From contig CAKSFM010000006.1 in assembly GCA_934454525.1 (NCBI GenBank), positions 1 through 64,000 of the forward strand: DNA of 64,000 bases. The letters run 5' to 3'. Below the pieces are notes generated by a model that was given only the letters and a program-made list of their open reading frames with translations, searched no databases and was not told where the DNA came from. This document shows positions 51,523 to 61,281 of this stretch, one piece after another. Each line of letters starts with the position of its first letter. Position 1 is the first letter of the stretch. Source of the stretch: an uncultured Clostridia bacterium (GTDB lineage Bacteria > Bacillota > Clostridia > UMGS1883). A program made the translations under genes and the position numbers.

Positions 51523-53130
51523 ATGAAGAAAAATATTATTAAAATTTTCATGCTGACTGCGTTAATGCTGATTATGTTTTTAACTGTGGCAAATGCGCAG
51601 CCGGAACGGGAGAATATTAATCAAACGTATGACACAACGGGATACGGTTCGTATATAAAGGTATATCTTAACAAAAAAGATTCCATGTATAATCCTGTAA
51701 ACACCATGGCTATCGTAAACACAGGCAAGCTTCATGTCAAGTTTCAATACAGTGTAACCGAGAATGGGCAGGGGCCTTTAAGAGTTGAGCTGCGCGGATA
51801 TACCTCCGAGGTGACTCATGACAAGGTCAATCCGTACTGGGAGGGTTGGCAGTATGACGCAACGGCTGAAAAGCTTGTCAGCGGTACGGAATATTCCTTT
51901 GATGCCGTTCTCGACACGAAAGCTTTGGTATCGGGCAAAACCGTTCAGGACGGTCCGTATCTTTTTATCGCAGGAGTCGGATCTACCGTTGAGGTGAAAA
52001 ATCTCGAATTGTATGCTGAGGGGAATTATGAAGAACCGGTTTACATGCTTGACAAAATGTCCCTGCAGCCTGCTGCCGGTGTTGAAATACCGTATTATAA
52101 CGGAGAAATTTATGAGCTGAAGCCTGAAAGGTTCGATGTTCCCAGAACTCAGCACCGAATCGCAACATACAAAAATGTTTACGATTTTGTTGAAGGGACA
52201 AATTATGCTGTAACCTTTTGGTATAAAACAGGCGTTAACGGGATGAAATTTGCACTTGATACGACCGGCGACCCGTCGGAAGCTTCGGGATGGAAGAGTG
52301 TGGGCAATTATGAATCGGGAATGGGAAATGCTGATTGGCAAAAGGGCTGTTTGTCGTTTAAGTGCTCTGCAGAGCTTGCTGAAAACGATAGATTATATTT
52401 AAGCTATCACCTGAAAGCCTCGTCAAATAATCCGGAAACAGATTTTATATATATTACCGATATGATTTTATATGAAACACCTGCGGATACCGTTGCGTAT
52501 GATAACGGTTCACTTGACAAGGATGCTCGCGGAGGTCCTTTGATTGTGTTCTCATTCAACGGCAAGCCGGATAAGGTTTCGGTTATAAACGGCCTGCTGC
52601 TAAACGGAAAACGTCTTGGAGAGGGGGACGCTGAGCTGCTGCCGTCGGATGCCGAATCAGTGGAAATCAGAATTAAAAAGTTTATTTCGCCGCTTTCAGA
52701 GAACGATATTAAACTGTCAGGATGCTATGATATATTCGGCAGGGAAATAGAGCTTCCTGAGTCCGCTGCGTTTAGATTTATTGCAAATCCTTATATATCG
52801 GCAGAGGTTACTTATTATGATGCTTCAGCTGATGAAATCGGAAAAGCGATAACGTCAATCGGAAACACAGAGAAAATAAGGGCTGAGTTTACGCTTAAAA
52901 ATAACACTGATCAGGAAAAGACATGTTACATTGTGAATATGACTGTAAATGATGGAATTATAAAGAAAGTGTATAATCCCATTGAAGTTACTGTTCCGGC
53001 ATATGCCATGTCGGAAACGGTTGAGAGCGATGTCATTGACATTCGGGATGGATATAGCCTTAGAACCTTTTATTGGAGTGCAACCGATAAAAGACTGCGT
53101 GCCTACAATTTATATAACGAATTTAAATAA
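51523..53130 (+). CDS. Secreted multi-module beta-sandwich protein, copy A'
   Basis: A 535-residue paralogue of the preceding gene, 11 bases downstream. The ribosome binding site, signal peptide and first about 220 residues are nearly identical at the DNA level. The rest of the second sandwich, the Ig-like domain (DKVSVINGLLLNGKRLG) and the C-terminal Ig-like module have diverged, and the third sandwich is missing. Its C-terminus (TFYWSATDKRLRAYN) matches the terminal module of Clostridial surface proteins. The gradient from identity to divergence points to recent duplication or gene conversion. Confidence 0.8.
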   Translation: MKKNIIKIFMLTALMLIMFLTVANAQPERENINQTYDTTGYGSYIKVYLNKKDSMYNPVNTMAIVNTGKLHVKFQYSVTENGQGPLRVELRGYTSEVTHDKVNPYWEGWQYDATAEKLVSGTEYSFDAVLDTKALVSGKTVQDGPYLFIAGVGSTVEVKNLELYAEGNYEEPVYMLDKMSLQPAAGVEIPYYNGEIYELKPERFDVPRTQHRIATYKNVYDFVEGTNYAVTFWYKTGVNGMKFALDTTGDPSEASGWKSVGNYESGMGNADWQKGCLSFKCSAELAENDRLYLSYHLKASSNNPETDFIYITDMILYETPADTVAYDNGSLDKDARGGPLIVFSFNGKPDKVSVINGLLLNGKRLGEGDAELLPSDAESVEIRIKKFISPLSENDIKLSGCYDIFGREIELPESAAFRFIANPYISAEVTYYDASADEIGKAITSIGNTEKIRAEFTLKNNTDQEKTCYIVNMTVNDGIIKKVYNPIEVTVPAYAMSETVESDVIDIRDGYSLRTFYWSATDKRLRAYNLYNEFK

Positions 53131-53142
53131 GAGGGTTTTCAT

Positions 53143-56100
53143 ATGAAAAAGATTATTGCTGCATTATTGTTCTTATCAAATTTTATATTTAACAATGCCG
53201 GGTATGCTGCTGCCGTGACCATGGATAATACCGGTCATGAGTATACAGACACGGTGGCGGAGAAAATACTTGAGGACAGTGAAATCTATGATGCTTCTGT
53301 ATTCGGAGAGGATCACGCATACCTTATGCAGGAGAACTTCCTTGGGGACGGAATGTATTCCACCAACAGCTGGAACACGGATTTTCGCGGAGGCTCATAC
53401 AGTGCAAAAGAGGGCTTCGGATTTGAAATACAAGACTCGGATGAAACAGAGCTTTGTTCAATGTCCAAGCGCTTTATGCCGGTTCGTTCGGGCAAGGTTA
53501 CGTTTGAAACCGCCTTTGTTATAAGGGAGTCTGCGAAGAATGGCTTTTTTTACGAGCTGACAGGTGACGGGAAAAGACTTTTTAAGTTTATTACGAACGG
53601 AAATACTTTCTGCATTGAAGATAAATACGGTTCAAAAGTGCTTAGTTCTTATAAAGGCGATGAAAGGGTGTCTGTAAAAGCGGTTATTGATATAGATAAC
53701 AATTCTGCCGATATTTCCGTTAACGGCAAATATATAGGAATGTTTGAATTTTGTGACCGTGCGGAAATGTTTAACTGTGTAAGCATTTCCACCTCCGCGG
53801 AAGAAGAAATGAACGTTGCGGTTGAGTTTGTTTATATCTATATAAACTATATCATCAATGAAAGATTTTTAACGGGAAAAGAGGGCTTTGTCCCGGATGA
53901 CTGGAAATTGATAACCGATACCTCGGGCGCAGGCATAGTCACAGATAAAAATCAGTCCTTCCCCGATATATACAGCTTTTCTTTAAACGACAAAAGCGCC
54001 GTTGATTCCGCCAAGCTTGAAAAAAGCTTTCCATCCTTGAAAGAGGATTTTGTGTTTGAGAATTTTTTTATAATTGATAAAGCCTGCGATGGCGTCAGCA
54101 TGGCGCTGGGAAGCGATAAGCAGGATCTGATCTCAATAGAAACCAAAAACAAAAACTGGGTTATTAATAATAAATACAATTTAATAGAAAATTACAAGGA
54201 AAACTTTTGGTATCACGTGAAAATAGAAGTGAATGCTGAAAATAATACGGCAGATTTCTATGTTAATTACAAGAATGTATTAAAGGATATTCCGTTTAAA
54301 AGCGGAGAAATTTCGAGGGTTGCTTACCAAACCCCTGTCAAGCGCAGTGTGGAATTAAGAATAGATGACGTGGTTCTTTATAAAAAAGCGCCGCTGCCGG
54401 AGGATTATGTTTCTCCGCCGGAGAAAGCCGAAATTAAAGACGGACTGCACCCGGGCATGCTGCATTATTCCATGTGGAATGAGGGAAACCATTACGGATG
54501 GGATTATATATCATCTTATAAAGACAGAATGCCGTATTTGGGCTTTTACAGTGAACGCAGTCCGGAGCTTTGGGACTGGACGATAAAGTTTCAGGCAGAG
54601 CATGGCTTGGAGTTTATGATTCATAATTTCTGCAGGGGAAATATGAATGTCAATGCGCCCGTAAAGCTGCCAAAACGCGAGCAGGCTCTTTATGACGGTT
54701 ATTTTAACGCAAGATACAGCAGCTACGAAAAATTTGCGATTCTTTACTCCAATATAAGCGCGGCAACGCTATTCGGATACGATGATTTCACTGAAAATAT
54801 TGCCCCTTATTTTATGGAATATTATTTTAAGGATCCGCGGTATTTTGTTTTGGATAATAAGCCTGTTTTATATGTATACGATTCAACAACATTCGTAAAC
54901 GCAATGGGCGGTCTTGATGAAGCAAACCGCGCAATTGATTTTCTTGATAATTACTGTAAGGAGGAAGGGTTTGACGGAATTTATTTTCTGCCCTCAATAA
55001 CGACTTATGATATAACTTCAAATCTTGGACAGGGCTCAGGCTATCAATATACAATGCAATTTCAAAGCCGGAATGCCGAAAATCAAAAAAAGGTGAACAA
55101 CACCATATTTGAAAGATTGAAGATGCCCACAGGAACTGTGGGCATGGGATGGGGCAGAGGAGCATGGCAGGATGATTACACTCTCGCTGTTTCGATGACT
55201 CCGGAGGATGTTAACGAGATCAGTAATTATATAATCAAAAAATTTGATGAGCTCGAAGAAAACGGAAAGGAACACCTTAAAATAATAACATATACCTGCT
55301 GGGATGAATACGGCGAGGGTCATTATTTTGCCCCTTCATATAAATATGGATTTGAATACCTTAATTCCATAAGAAATGCCGTAACAAACAGCGGCGAGCG
55401 AAAATCGGAGCAGCTTCCCGAACCTAAAGCTCTTGCAAGAATGGGCGCGTTGTATGAATCGGGAAGAAGGGATTTGCAGTACTTCAGGCATGGAGAGAAA
55501 TTTTCGGAACCCGGTGATGATGTAGATAAAGACAGGCTTCAAGTTATTAAGACATGGGATTTTGAGAAATCAAACAGTCTTCTTGGATGGGAAGTTGAAA
55601 AGCATATTGAGAATTTAAGAATTGAGAACGGCGCTCTGACAGCGGACGTTGTTGATTGGGATCCCGGAATTGTTATTAAGGATATAAGCATTGATGCGGA
55701 TATGGTTAAAGCTGTGCGGGTTACCTGCCGCAATAACGGAGGTGGTCAGGCAAGGGTATTTTATCAGACTGATATAGATCCTAATATGGGAGTGAATAAG
55801 AAGTCGTTTTATATTGATCAGGAAGATGGCGATATGCACACATATATGGGATATCCGAGTGATAAAACAAAGCTTGAGGGAACGATTACCGCATTAAGAT
55901 TTGACCCTGCTGATAAGTGCGATGAGTTTGAGGTTAAAATGATAGAGCTTCTCGGATACAGGGAAACGCCTGAGGAAAAGGCTCAGTTTGAGGAAGAACA
56001 ATACAGGAGGAATAACCCGTATAAAATCCTATACGGCGGTAATGAGCTTGTAACGGTGGTTCCGCCCGTGCTTCGGGACGGACATTTATACGCGCCGATA

Positions 56101-56838
56101 AACAGACTGATGGAACAGCTGTCCGCCAAAATACTTTGGGATTATAATTCAAAGAGCTATACAGCCGAACGCGACGGTAAAAAAATTGTTATTCATGCAG
56201 ACAGTGAATTTGCTGAAGTAAACGGTAATTCCGTAAATCTTGAAAACAAGGTTTACTATGATGACGGGAATCTTTTTGTGCCGATAAGAGCGGTGTTCGA
56301 AGCTATGGGAGCGAGCGTTGAATGGATTGCAGATAAAAACAGCGTTACGATTTCGTTTCCTCCAAAAAATGACGGATATAATTATTTGGCAAAGCGTGAC
56401 GATAAAAAACCGATGAGCTTTATGTTTGAAACAAACTCTGATTTTGAAGGCTGGGCAAAAGAATATAATATAGCGTCAATGAAGCTTAGCAGAGGCTCGC
56501 TTGTGCTTTCTGTCAGCGGTTCGGAGGCGCATATACTTCTTAACGGAATTTCGGCGAACGCTTCAAAATATCCGTATATGAGAGTACGCATGAAAAACGA
56601 GACAAACGCAACGCTGCTCAGAGCTTTATTTGCTACAAGCACGGACTCAAAATTAGGCGGCGGAAAGAACGTTTCGCTTCCGATAACGGCGAAAGACAGT
56701 GACTATAAAGAGTATGTTGTTGATTTGTCAAAATGCGGTGCATACAATGGTGTTATTACAAGCATTCGTCTTGATTTTATCGGCAGCCAAGGAAATGCCG
56801 GGAAAATAAAGGTTGATGAAATTGAATTTTTTGAATAA
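53143..56838 (+). CDS. Secreted GH99/WbsX-like glycosidase with accessory modules
   Basis: A 1231-residue exported protein. After the signal peptide (to about residue 24) two LamG-like sandwiches (about 55-235 and 245-420) precede a GH99/WbsX-like barrel (about 430-770). Its entry motif is YSMWNEGNHYGWDYI, and its C-terminal motif CWDEYGEGHYFAP keeps the Glu pair three residues apart (E722, E725). GH99 enzymes use such a pair (ExxE) as catalytic residues. Then follow a sandwich module (about 800-945), a copper amine oxidase N-like stalk module (about 960-1067) and a final sandwich (about 1080-1231). An alpha-mannoside-type activity is possible, but the substrate is unknown. Confidence 0.8.
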   Translation: MKKIIAALLFLSNFIFNNAGYAAAVTMDNTGHEYTDTVAEKILEDSEIYDASVFGEDHAYLMQENFLGDGMYSTNSWNTDFRGGSYSAKEGFGFEIQDSDETELCSMSKRFMPVRSGKVTFETAFVIRESAKNGFFYELTGDGKRLFKFITNGNTFCIEDKYGSKVLSSYKGDERVSVKAVIDIDNNSADISVNGKYIGMFEFCDRAEMFNCVSISTSAEEEMNVAVEFVYIYINYIINERFLTGKEGFVPDDWKLITDTSGAGIVTDKNQSFPDIYSFSLNDKSAVDSAKLEKSFPSLKEDFVFENFFIIDKACDGVSMALGSDKQDLISIETKNKNWVINNKYNLIENYKENFWYHVKIEVNAENNTADFYVNYKNVLKDIPFKSGEISRVAYQTPVKRSVELRIDDVVLYKKAPLPEDYVSPPEKAEIKDGLHPGMLHYSMWNEGNHYGWDYISSYKDRMPYLGFYSERSPELWDWTIKFQAEHGLEFMIHNFCRGNMNVNAPVKLPKREQALYDGYFNARYSSYEKFAILYSNISAATLFGYDDFTENIAPYFMEYYFKDPRYFVLDNKPVLYVYDSTTFVNAMGGLDEANRAIDFLDNYCKEEGFDGIYFLPSITTYDITSNLGQGSGYQYTMQFQSRNAENQKKVNNTIFERLKMPTGTVGMGWGRGAWQDDYTLAVSMTPEDVNEISNYIIKKFDELEENGKEHLKIITYTCWDEYGEGHYFAPSYKYGFEYLNSIRNAVTNSGERKSEQLPEPKALARMGALYESGRRDLQYFRHGEKFSEPGDDVDKDRLQVIKTWDFEKSNSLLGWEVEKHIENLRIENGALTADVVDWDPGIVIKDISIDADMVKAVRVTCRNNGGGQARVFYQTDIDPNMGVNKKSFYIDQEDGDMHTYMGYPSDKTKLEGTITALRFDPADKCDEFEVKMIELLGYRETPEEKAQFEEEQYRRNNPYKILYGGNELVTVVPPVLRDGHLYAPINRLMEQLSAKILWDYNSKSYTAERDGKKIVIHADSEFAEVNGNSVNLENKVYYDDGNLFVPIRAVFEAMGASVEWIADKNSVTISFPPKNDGYNYLAKRDDKKPMSFMFETNSDFEGWAKEYNIASMKLSRGSLVLSVSGSEAHILLNGISANASKYPYMRVRMKNETNATLLRALFATSTDSKLGGGKNVSLPITAKDSDYKEYVVDLSKCGAYNGVITSIRLDFIGSQGNAGKIKVDEIEFFE

Positions 56839-56913
56839 CGTTTTTAATAATAGCAGACCCAATCGTTTTATAAGGAGCTGCACTGAAATTGGGAGAATTA
56901 AAGGATGGGTTTT

Positions 56914-58548
56914 ATGAAAAATAAAATAGGTTTTCTTATTGCTGCAGTGATTTTATTATCGGGCGCTGCTGCCAATGCGGCATTTTTAAATAATGCAATT
57001 GTTGATTTTGCCCGAAACACCGTTACCGTTACAGGCGAAGCAGGTGCGGATTATGCTAACAGGTTCGTTTCTTTGCAGCTTGTTAATCCGGGGAAGGATT
57101 TTGCGAATCTCTTTACTGAGGACGGAGTGCTTAACAGGTCAGAGCAGTCCTTCTCGGACGATAACGGAAAATTTGAATTTACATTCACTATGAACGGAGA
57201 AAGCGGAGATTACCATTATTTTGCAGGCGTTGACGGGCTGGAACAAACACTTGATTGCCCTGCGCCGTTCAGGTATTATAATCCAAAGTACGTTGAGGAC
57301 ATATGGAAAGAAACGGAAAAGGCGATTAATACAAATAATGATGATTCATTAAAAGAAATCATTGATAGGTATGCCTCTGTTTTACAGATTGATACGACCG
57401 AATATAATTCTTTCCCCGATGATTCAGCACGGCAGAATGTCAGGAAAGGAATTTTCAGAAACGGAGTCGGGGATATTGATGAGTTTGCCGCTGTTTTTTC
57501 AGATGCTGTTTTTGCGGTTAATTTGCACTATGAAACCGACGATGCAGTTTTTGATACGAAAATATCAGCCGTATTTGAAAAAGCAGAGAAAAAAATCAAA
57601 GCCCTTTATGACAGCATACCGCCCGATGAGCAGAACAGGATAAAAAAGGGTGTTAAAAGCAGCGAGTTTTATAACACAAAGGATATTTTAAATATTTTTA
57701 AGGAAAAAGTAAGGTTATACACATTAAACTCTAAGGTACTTTGGACGGAGATAGATGATTTTATAATTAACGAGGGCTGCTTTACCTCCGAGGAAATTCT
57801 GTCGTACACAAAAAGAGGCAATAAACAGTCAACAGCGGTGAAAATTCTTAAAAAGCTGCCCTACGCTTCAATAGATTTGTTTTTGTCCGACTTGAGAAAT
57901 TCCGCAAGCGAAAACGGCGGAGGTAAAAGCGGCGCGTCCGCATCGGGAGCAGCGGATAAGCGTCCGCTGGTAAATTATAATGCAAGCGTTAACCCGGCAA
58001 TCACATCTGATTTTACTGATCTGGAGGGTTATGACTGGGCGCTTGCAGACATTCACAAACTTAGTAAAGCAGGTATTATTAACGGCTTTGAGGGGAAGTT
58101 TTATCCCGGCAGCAGCGTAACAAGAGCGGAATTTCTGAAAATGGCTTTATTGTCAGCCAAAATAAGCATTATTGATGGCAAAGAAGGTCAGTTTGAAGAT
58201 GTAAACGGCAGCGAGTGGTATGCGCCGTATGTACTGACGGCGGCAGCTGCTGATATTGTTTCCGGGGTCGGCAACGGACTATTCAGACCTGACGGCAGTA
58301 TTACAAGGCAAGACATTGCGGTTATATTATACAATTTATTAGATCGTGCCGAAAAATTAAAAGGCAATGAAGTGAGCTTGCCAAGTGATGTTGATTCAAT
58401 TTCCGACTATGCAAAGGAATCTGTTTGCAGCCTGATGAAATTGGGTGTTATAACAGGATTTGAGGATGGCACATTCAGAGGTAATACAACTGCAACAAGA
58501 GCAGAAGCGGCAGTGTTGATAGGCCGATTCTTAAATCTGATTGATTAA
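56914..58548 (+). CDS. SLH-domain surface protein, 544 residues
   Basis: Exported protein anchored to the cell wall. Signal peptide to about residue 25 (ending ANA). An Ig-like N-terminal module (about 26-120) and a helical middle (about 125-330) precede a Gly/Ser-rich linker. Three SLH modules follow from about residue 365: ADIHKLSKAGIINGF, FEDVNGSEWYAPYVLTAAAA (core) and VCSLMKLGVITGFEDGTF. ATG 56914 is preferred because the AAAGG at 56900 is too close to the ATG at 56905. It probably tethers a binding protein or enzyme of this locus to the surface. Confidence 0.85.
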   Translation: MKNKIGFLIAAVILLSGAAANAAFLNNAIVDFARNTVTVTGEAGADYANRFVSLQLVNPGKDFANLFTEDGVLNRSEQSFSDDNGKFEFTFTMNGESGDYHYFAGVDGLEQTLDCPAPFRYYNPKYVEDIWKETEKAINTNNDDSLKEIIDRYASVLQIDTTEYNSFPDDSARQNVRKGIFRNGVGDIDEFAAVFSDAVFAVNLHYETDDAVFDTKISAVFEKAEKKIKALYDSIPPDEQNRIKKGVKSSEFYNTKDILNIFKEKVRLYTLNSKVLWTEIDDFIINEGCFTSEEILSYTKRGNKQSTAVKILKKLPYASIDLFLSDLRNSASENGGGKSGASASGAADKRPLVNYNASVNPAITSDFTDLEGYDWALADIHKLSKAGIINGFEGKFYPGSSVTRAEFLKMALLSAKISIIDGKEGQFEDVNGSEWYAPYVLTAAAADIVSGVGNGLFRPDGSITRQDIAVILYNLLDRAEKLKGNEVSLPSDVDSISDYAKESVCSLMKLGVITGFEDGTFRGNTTATRAEAAVLIGRFLNLID

Positions 58549-58582
58549 GCACACAGAATATATTATACGAGGAGGTTTGGAG

Positions 58583-61216
58583 ATGAAAAGAATCATTTCC
58601 ATAGCGATAGTTTTCGTTCTTTCCATTGCTAATGCTGCTTTTGCTGCGGAACATAGCATATCGGCTTTGGACATTAAACTATACAATGAAGCTTTCGGGC
58701 TGTTATCCGGTCTTTCGGTCATAAGTGAGAATTCCGATGAGTTTGCAATTGATAAACCTATATCCAGAGGAAGATTCGCAAAGCTTATTGCAGACTGTAT
58801 GAAACAGAAATTCGATGCCGGGTATGATGCGAATGAACAAAGCGGGTTTTTAGATGTAGAGGTTAATCATGAGTATTATAAAGAAATTTCTTATTTAAAA
58901 TCAGCCGGTCTTTTAAACGGAGACGGTTCCGGATATTTTCGCCCGGATGATAGCATCACTTTCGATGAAGTAAAGCACCTTATGTTGGTTATGCTCGGCT
59001 ACCGTGACTATATTCAAATGAACGGGGGATTTCCGGGCGGGGACTACAAGGCAATGAGCAAAGCGGCAATAAAATATAATGGTTCTAAAGATAATACATG
59101 CAGGTCTTTGCTGCCTTTGATTGTAAAATGCTTAGAGGGAAAGGTTTCCGCGTATGATAAAATGTCCGTTAATTCTATATATTATACGAATGAAAACACA
59201 ATTAACGGACTTGAAATGTATTTTGATGTAAGAAAAGATAAAGGCGTTTTACAGGCATGCGGAGCAGAATCGATTATTGCGGATAAGGATATCGGCAAAG
59301 GCAGAGCAGTGATAGATCATGTTGTTTATAACTGCAAGCCCGAACCGGATATTTATATAGGCGCTTCGGTGGAGTTTTACTATAAAATTTCCGATAATGA
59401 TGTAAATGATATTATAATGATAAGTCCGTCGGCAAATGGTGAAATACTGGAAATACCTGAAACAGATTTAGATGATTTCAGGAATATGACATATCATGTG
59501 AACGGACGCGGGAAGATTAAGGTAACCGGAAGTGAAACAATTGTTTATAATTCAAGCATAATGACCTCCTTTAACGAAAAGCTTATGATTCCGAACGATG
59601 GCAGGGTTGTTTTTATTGACAACAATGGTGACGGTGATTATGATGTGATAAGAATTTACTCTTACGAAAGTTTTGTGGTTGCATCTGTCGTTAATAATTC
59701 AGACGAAACATTTACAATATACCCGAAGTCAGCTTATAATCTTCCGTCATATCAAACAGACGTTGATATATCAAAGCTGTATGATTCAAATGGAAAAGAA
59801 ATCAGCTTTAATCGTATTAAAACGGGAAATTCCGTTTCAATATACTCCTATTTAAAAAATGACAGGCATATTATCAGTTGTGCTTATGTTACCGACAAAA
59901 AACTTAAGGGAGATTTAACAGCAAGAGGATTAAAAAATGAGCGAACGGAGCTGACAATAGATGATACGCCATGGAGGGTTTCCGATTCGTATAATGCGCA
60001 GGCAAAAAAATTAGAGCTTGATCTTAACTACATATTTTATGTCGATTATTTCGGAAATATAATTGGTGTGGACGGATTTTCACCTACCACGATGGCATAC
60101 GGTTATTTGCTGCAGGTTAGAGAATGTGAGCCAAATAAAGATGATCCGCCTGTATTAAAAATATACAGTGAGATCGGCAGCGTAGTTAATTATATGTGTG
60201 CGGATAGAGTTTATATTGATGATGTGAAATATAAACCGGAAGATATGGACAAGCTTGTTGCAAGGCTTTGCAATAATGACGGGGTCGGTAATATTATACG
60301 TTATTCTGTTAATTCCGAAAAGGAAATTATTCGGATTGATCTTTGGGAAAACATGGACTACGATGCTTTGGACTTCAAGACATATAACCGCTTAAAGCTT
60401 GTTAATCCTGCATCGGAGCTTTATCTCAAAAGAGCTTATAAAAATTTTGGCGGCAGAATAAAGTATGACGATAGCACAAGGTTTTTCTTACTGCCGTCAG
60501 ATAACAGAGATATTGAAGATGGAATACGTATCGTATCGTTTAAGGATTTCAAAACAGACGGGTATTATGAAATTTCGTCCTATACATCCAATACAGACAG
60601 CATGATTCCTGAGGTGTGTCTGTTAAAGAATATGACGGACAGAAACAGTGGATATGCCTCCTGCGGGGTAGTTACAAAGGTTGCATATACATATGATAAA
60701 GATACCGGTGATTATTATAATTCAATAAGGATTGACAACAGCAGTTCGGGAGCGGAGTTATTGATTAAGGATGATGTTGTTTTGAAATCACTGCCGGATA
60801 GGGAAGTAAAAAAAGGTGATATAATAAAATTTTTTACAAATTATGATGGCTTTATAGATAATATAAAACTAATTTACAGAGCCGATGGAGATAAAGATTA
60901 TCTCAGTCAAGCTGAAGCGTTTACAAACGGAGCCAGATTTGCAATAGGCAACGTTTTTGATAAAGATGATAAATATGTAAAGATACACTTTGGCGAATTA
61001 GTAAGCGGTACATATCCTTTGCCGGCAAATATGGAAGTACATAACTTAGATAATTTTAAAAAGATTATTGTTATAGACGCTTCAAATTCGAAAATTCTTA
61101 TTTCAAGCGGCACGACAGATGATATTTCAACATATATGTCAGATTCAGTTGGCAGCAAGGTTGTACTCAACACAGAATTTGGAGAGGAAAGGTCTTTGTA
61201 TATTATTAAGCGATAG
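58583..61216 (+). CDS. SLH-domain surface protein, 877 residues
   Basis: Exported protein with a signal peptide (ending AAFA). N-terminal SLH-type modules (FAIDKPISRGRFAKLIADCM and ISYLKSAGLLNGDGSGYF, FRPDDSITFDEVKHLML) occupy about residues 20-140. The remaining 730 residues are beta-rich and not recognised. ATG 58583 follows GAGGAGG by seven bases; the upstream ORF extension lacks a site. Its N-terminal anchor and long C-terminal body differ from the preceding SLH protein, which is anchored by its C-terminus. Confidence 0.82.
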   Translation: MKRIISIAIVFVLSIANAAFAAEHSISALDIKLYNEAFGLLSGLSVISENSDEFAIDKPISRGRFAKLIADCMKQKFDAGYDANEQSGFLDVEVNHEYYKEISYLKSAGLLNGDGSGYFRPDDSITFDEVKHLMLVMLGYRDYIQMNGGFPGGDYKAMSKAAIKYNGSKDNTCRSLLPLIVKCLEGKVSAYDKMSVNSIYYTNENTINGLEMYFDVRKDKGVLQACGAESIIADKDIGKGRAVIDHVVYNCKPEPDIYIGASVEFYYKISDNDVNDIIMISPSANGEILEIPETDLDDFRNMTYHVNGRGKIKVTGSETIVYNSSIMTSFNEKLMIPNDGRVVFIDNNGDGDYDVIRIYSYESFVVASVVNNSDETFTIYPKSAYNLPSYQTDVDISKLYDSNGKEISFNRIKTGNSVSIYSYLKNDRHIISCAYVTDKKLKGDLTARGLKNERTELTIDDTPWRVSDSYNAQAKKLELDLNYIFYVDYFGNIIGVDGFSPTTMAYGYLLQVRECEPNKDDPPVLKIYSEIGSVVNYMCADRVYIDDVKYKPEDMDKLVARLCNNDGVGNIIRYSVNSEKEIIRIDLWENMDYDALDFKTYNRLKLVNPASELYLKRAYKNFGGRIKYDDSTRFFLLPSDNRDIEDGIRIVSFKDFKTDGYYEISSYTSNTDSMIPEVCLLKNMTDRNSGYASCGVVTKVAYTYDKDTGDYYNSIRIDNSSSGAELLIKDDVVLKSLPDREVKKGDIIKFFTNYDGFIDNIKLIYRADGDKDYLSQAEAFTNGARFAIGNVFDKDDKYVKIHFGELVSGTYPLPANMEVHNLDNFKKIIVIDASNSKILISSGTTDDISTYMSDSVGSKVVLNTEFGEERSLYIIKR

Positions 61217-61281
61217 GCTCTTATATATGGAATTGTTGATTGTAATTTCAGCTTATTTTATATAGGACGGGGAGATGTGAT

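Noticed and set aside
51778..52341. Minus-strand frames of 187 codons in both tandem paralogues
   Set aside because: They are identical only because the plus-strand genes are; no ribosome binding site or domain.
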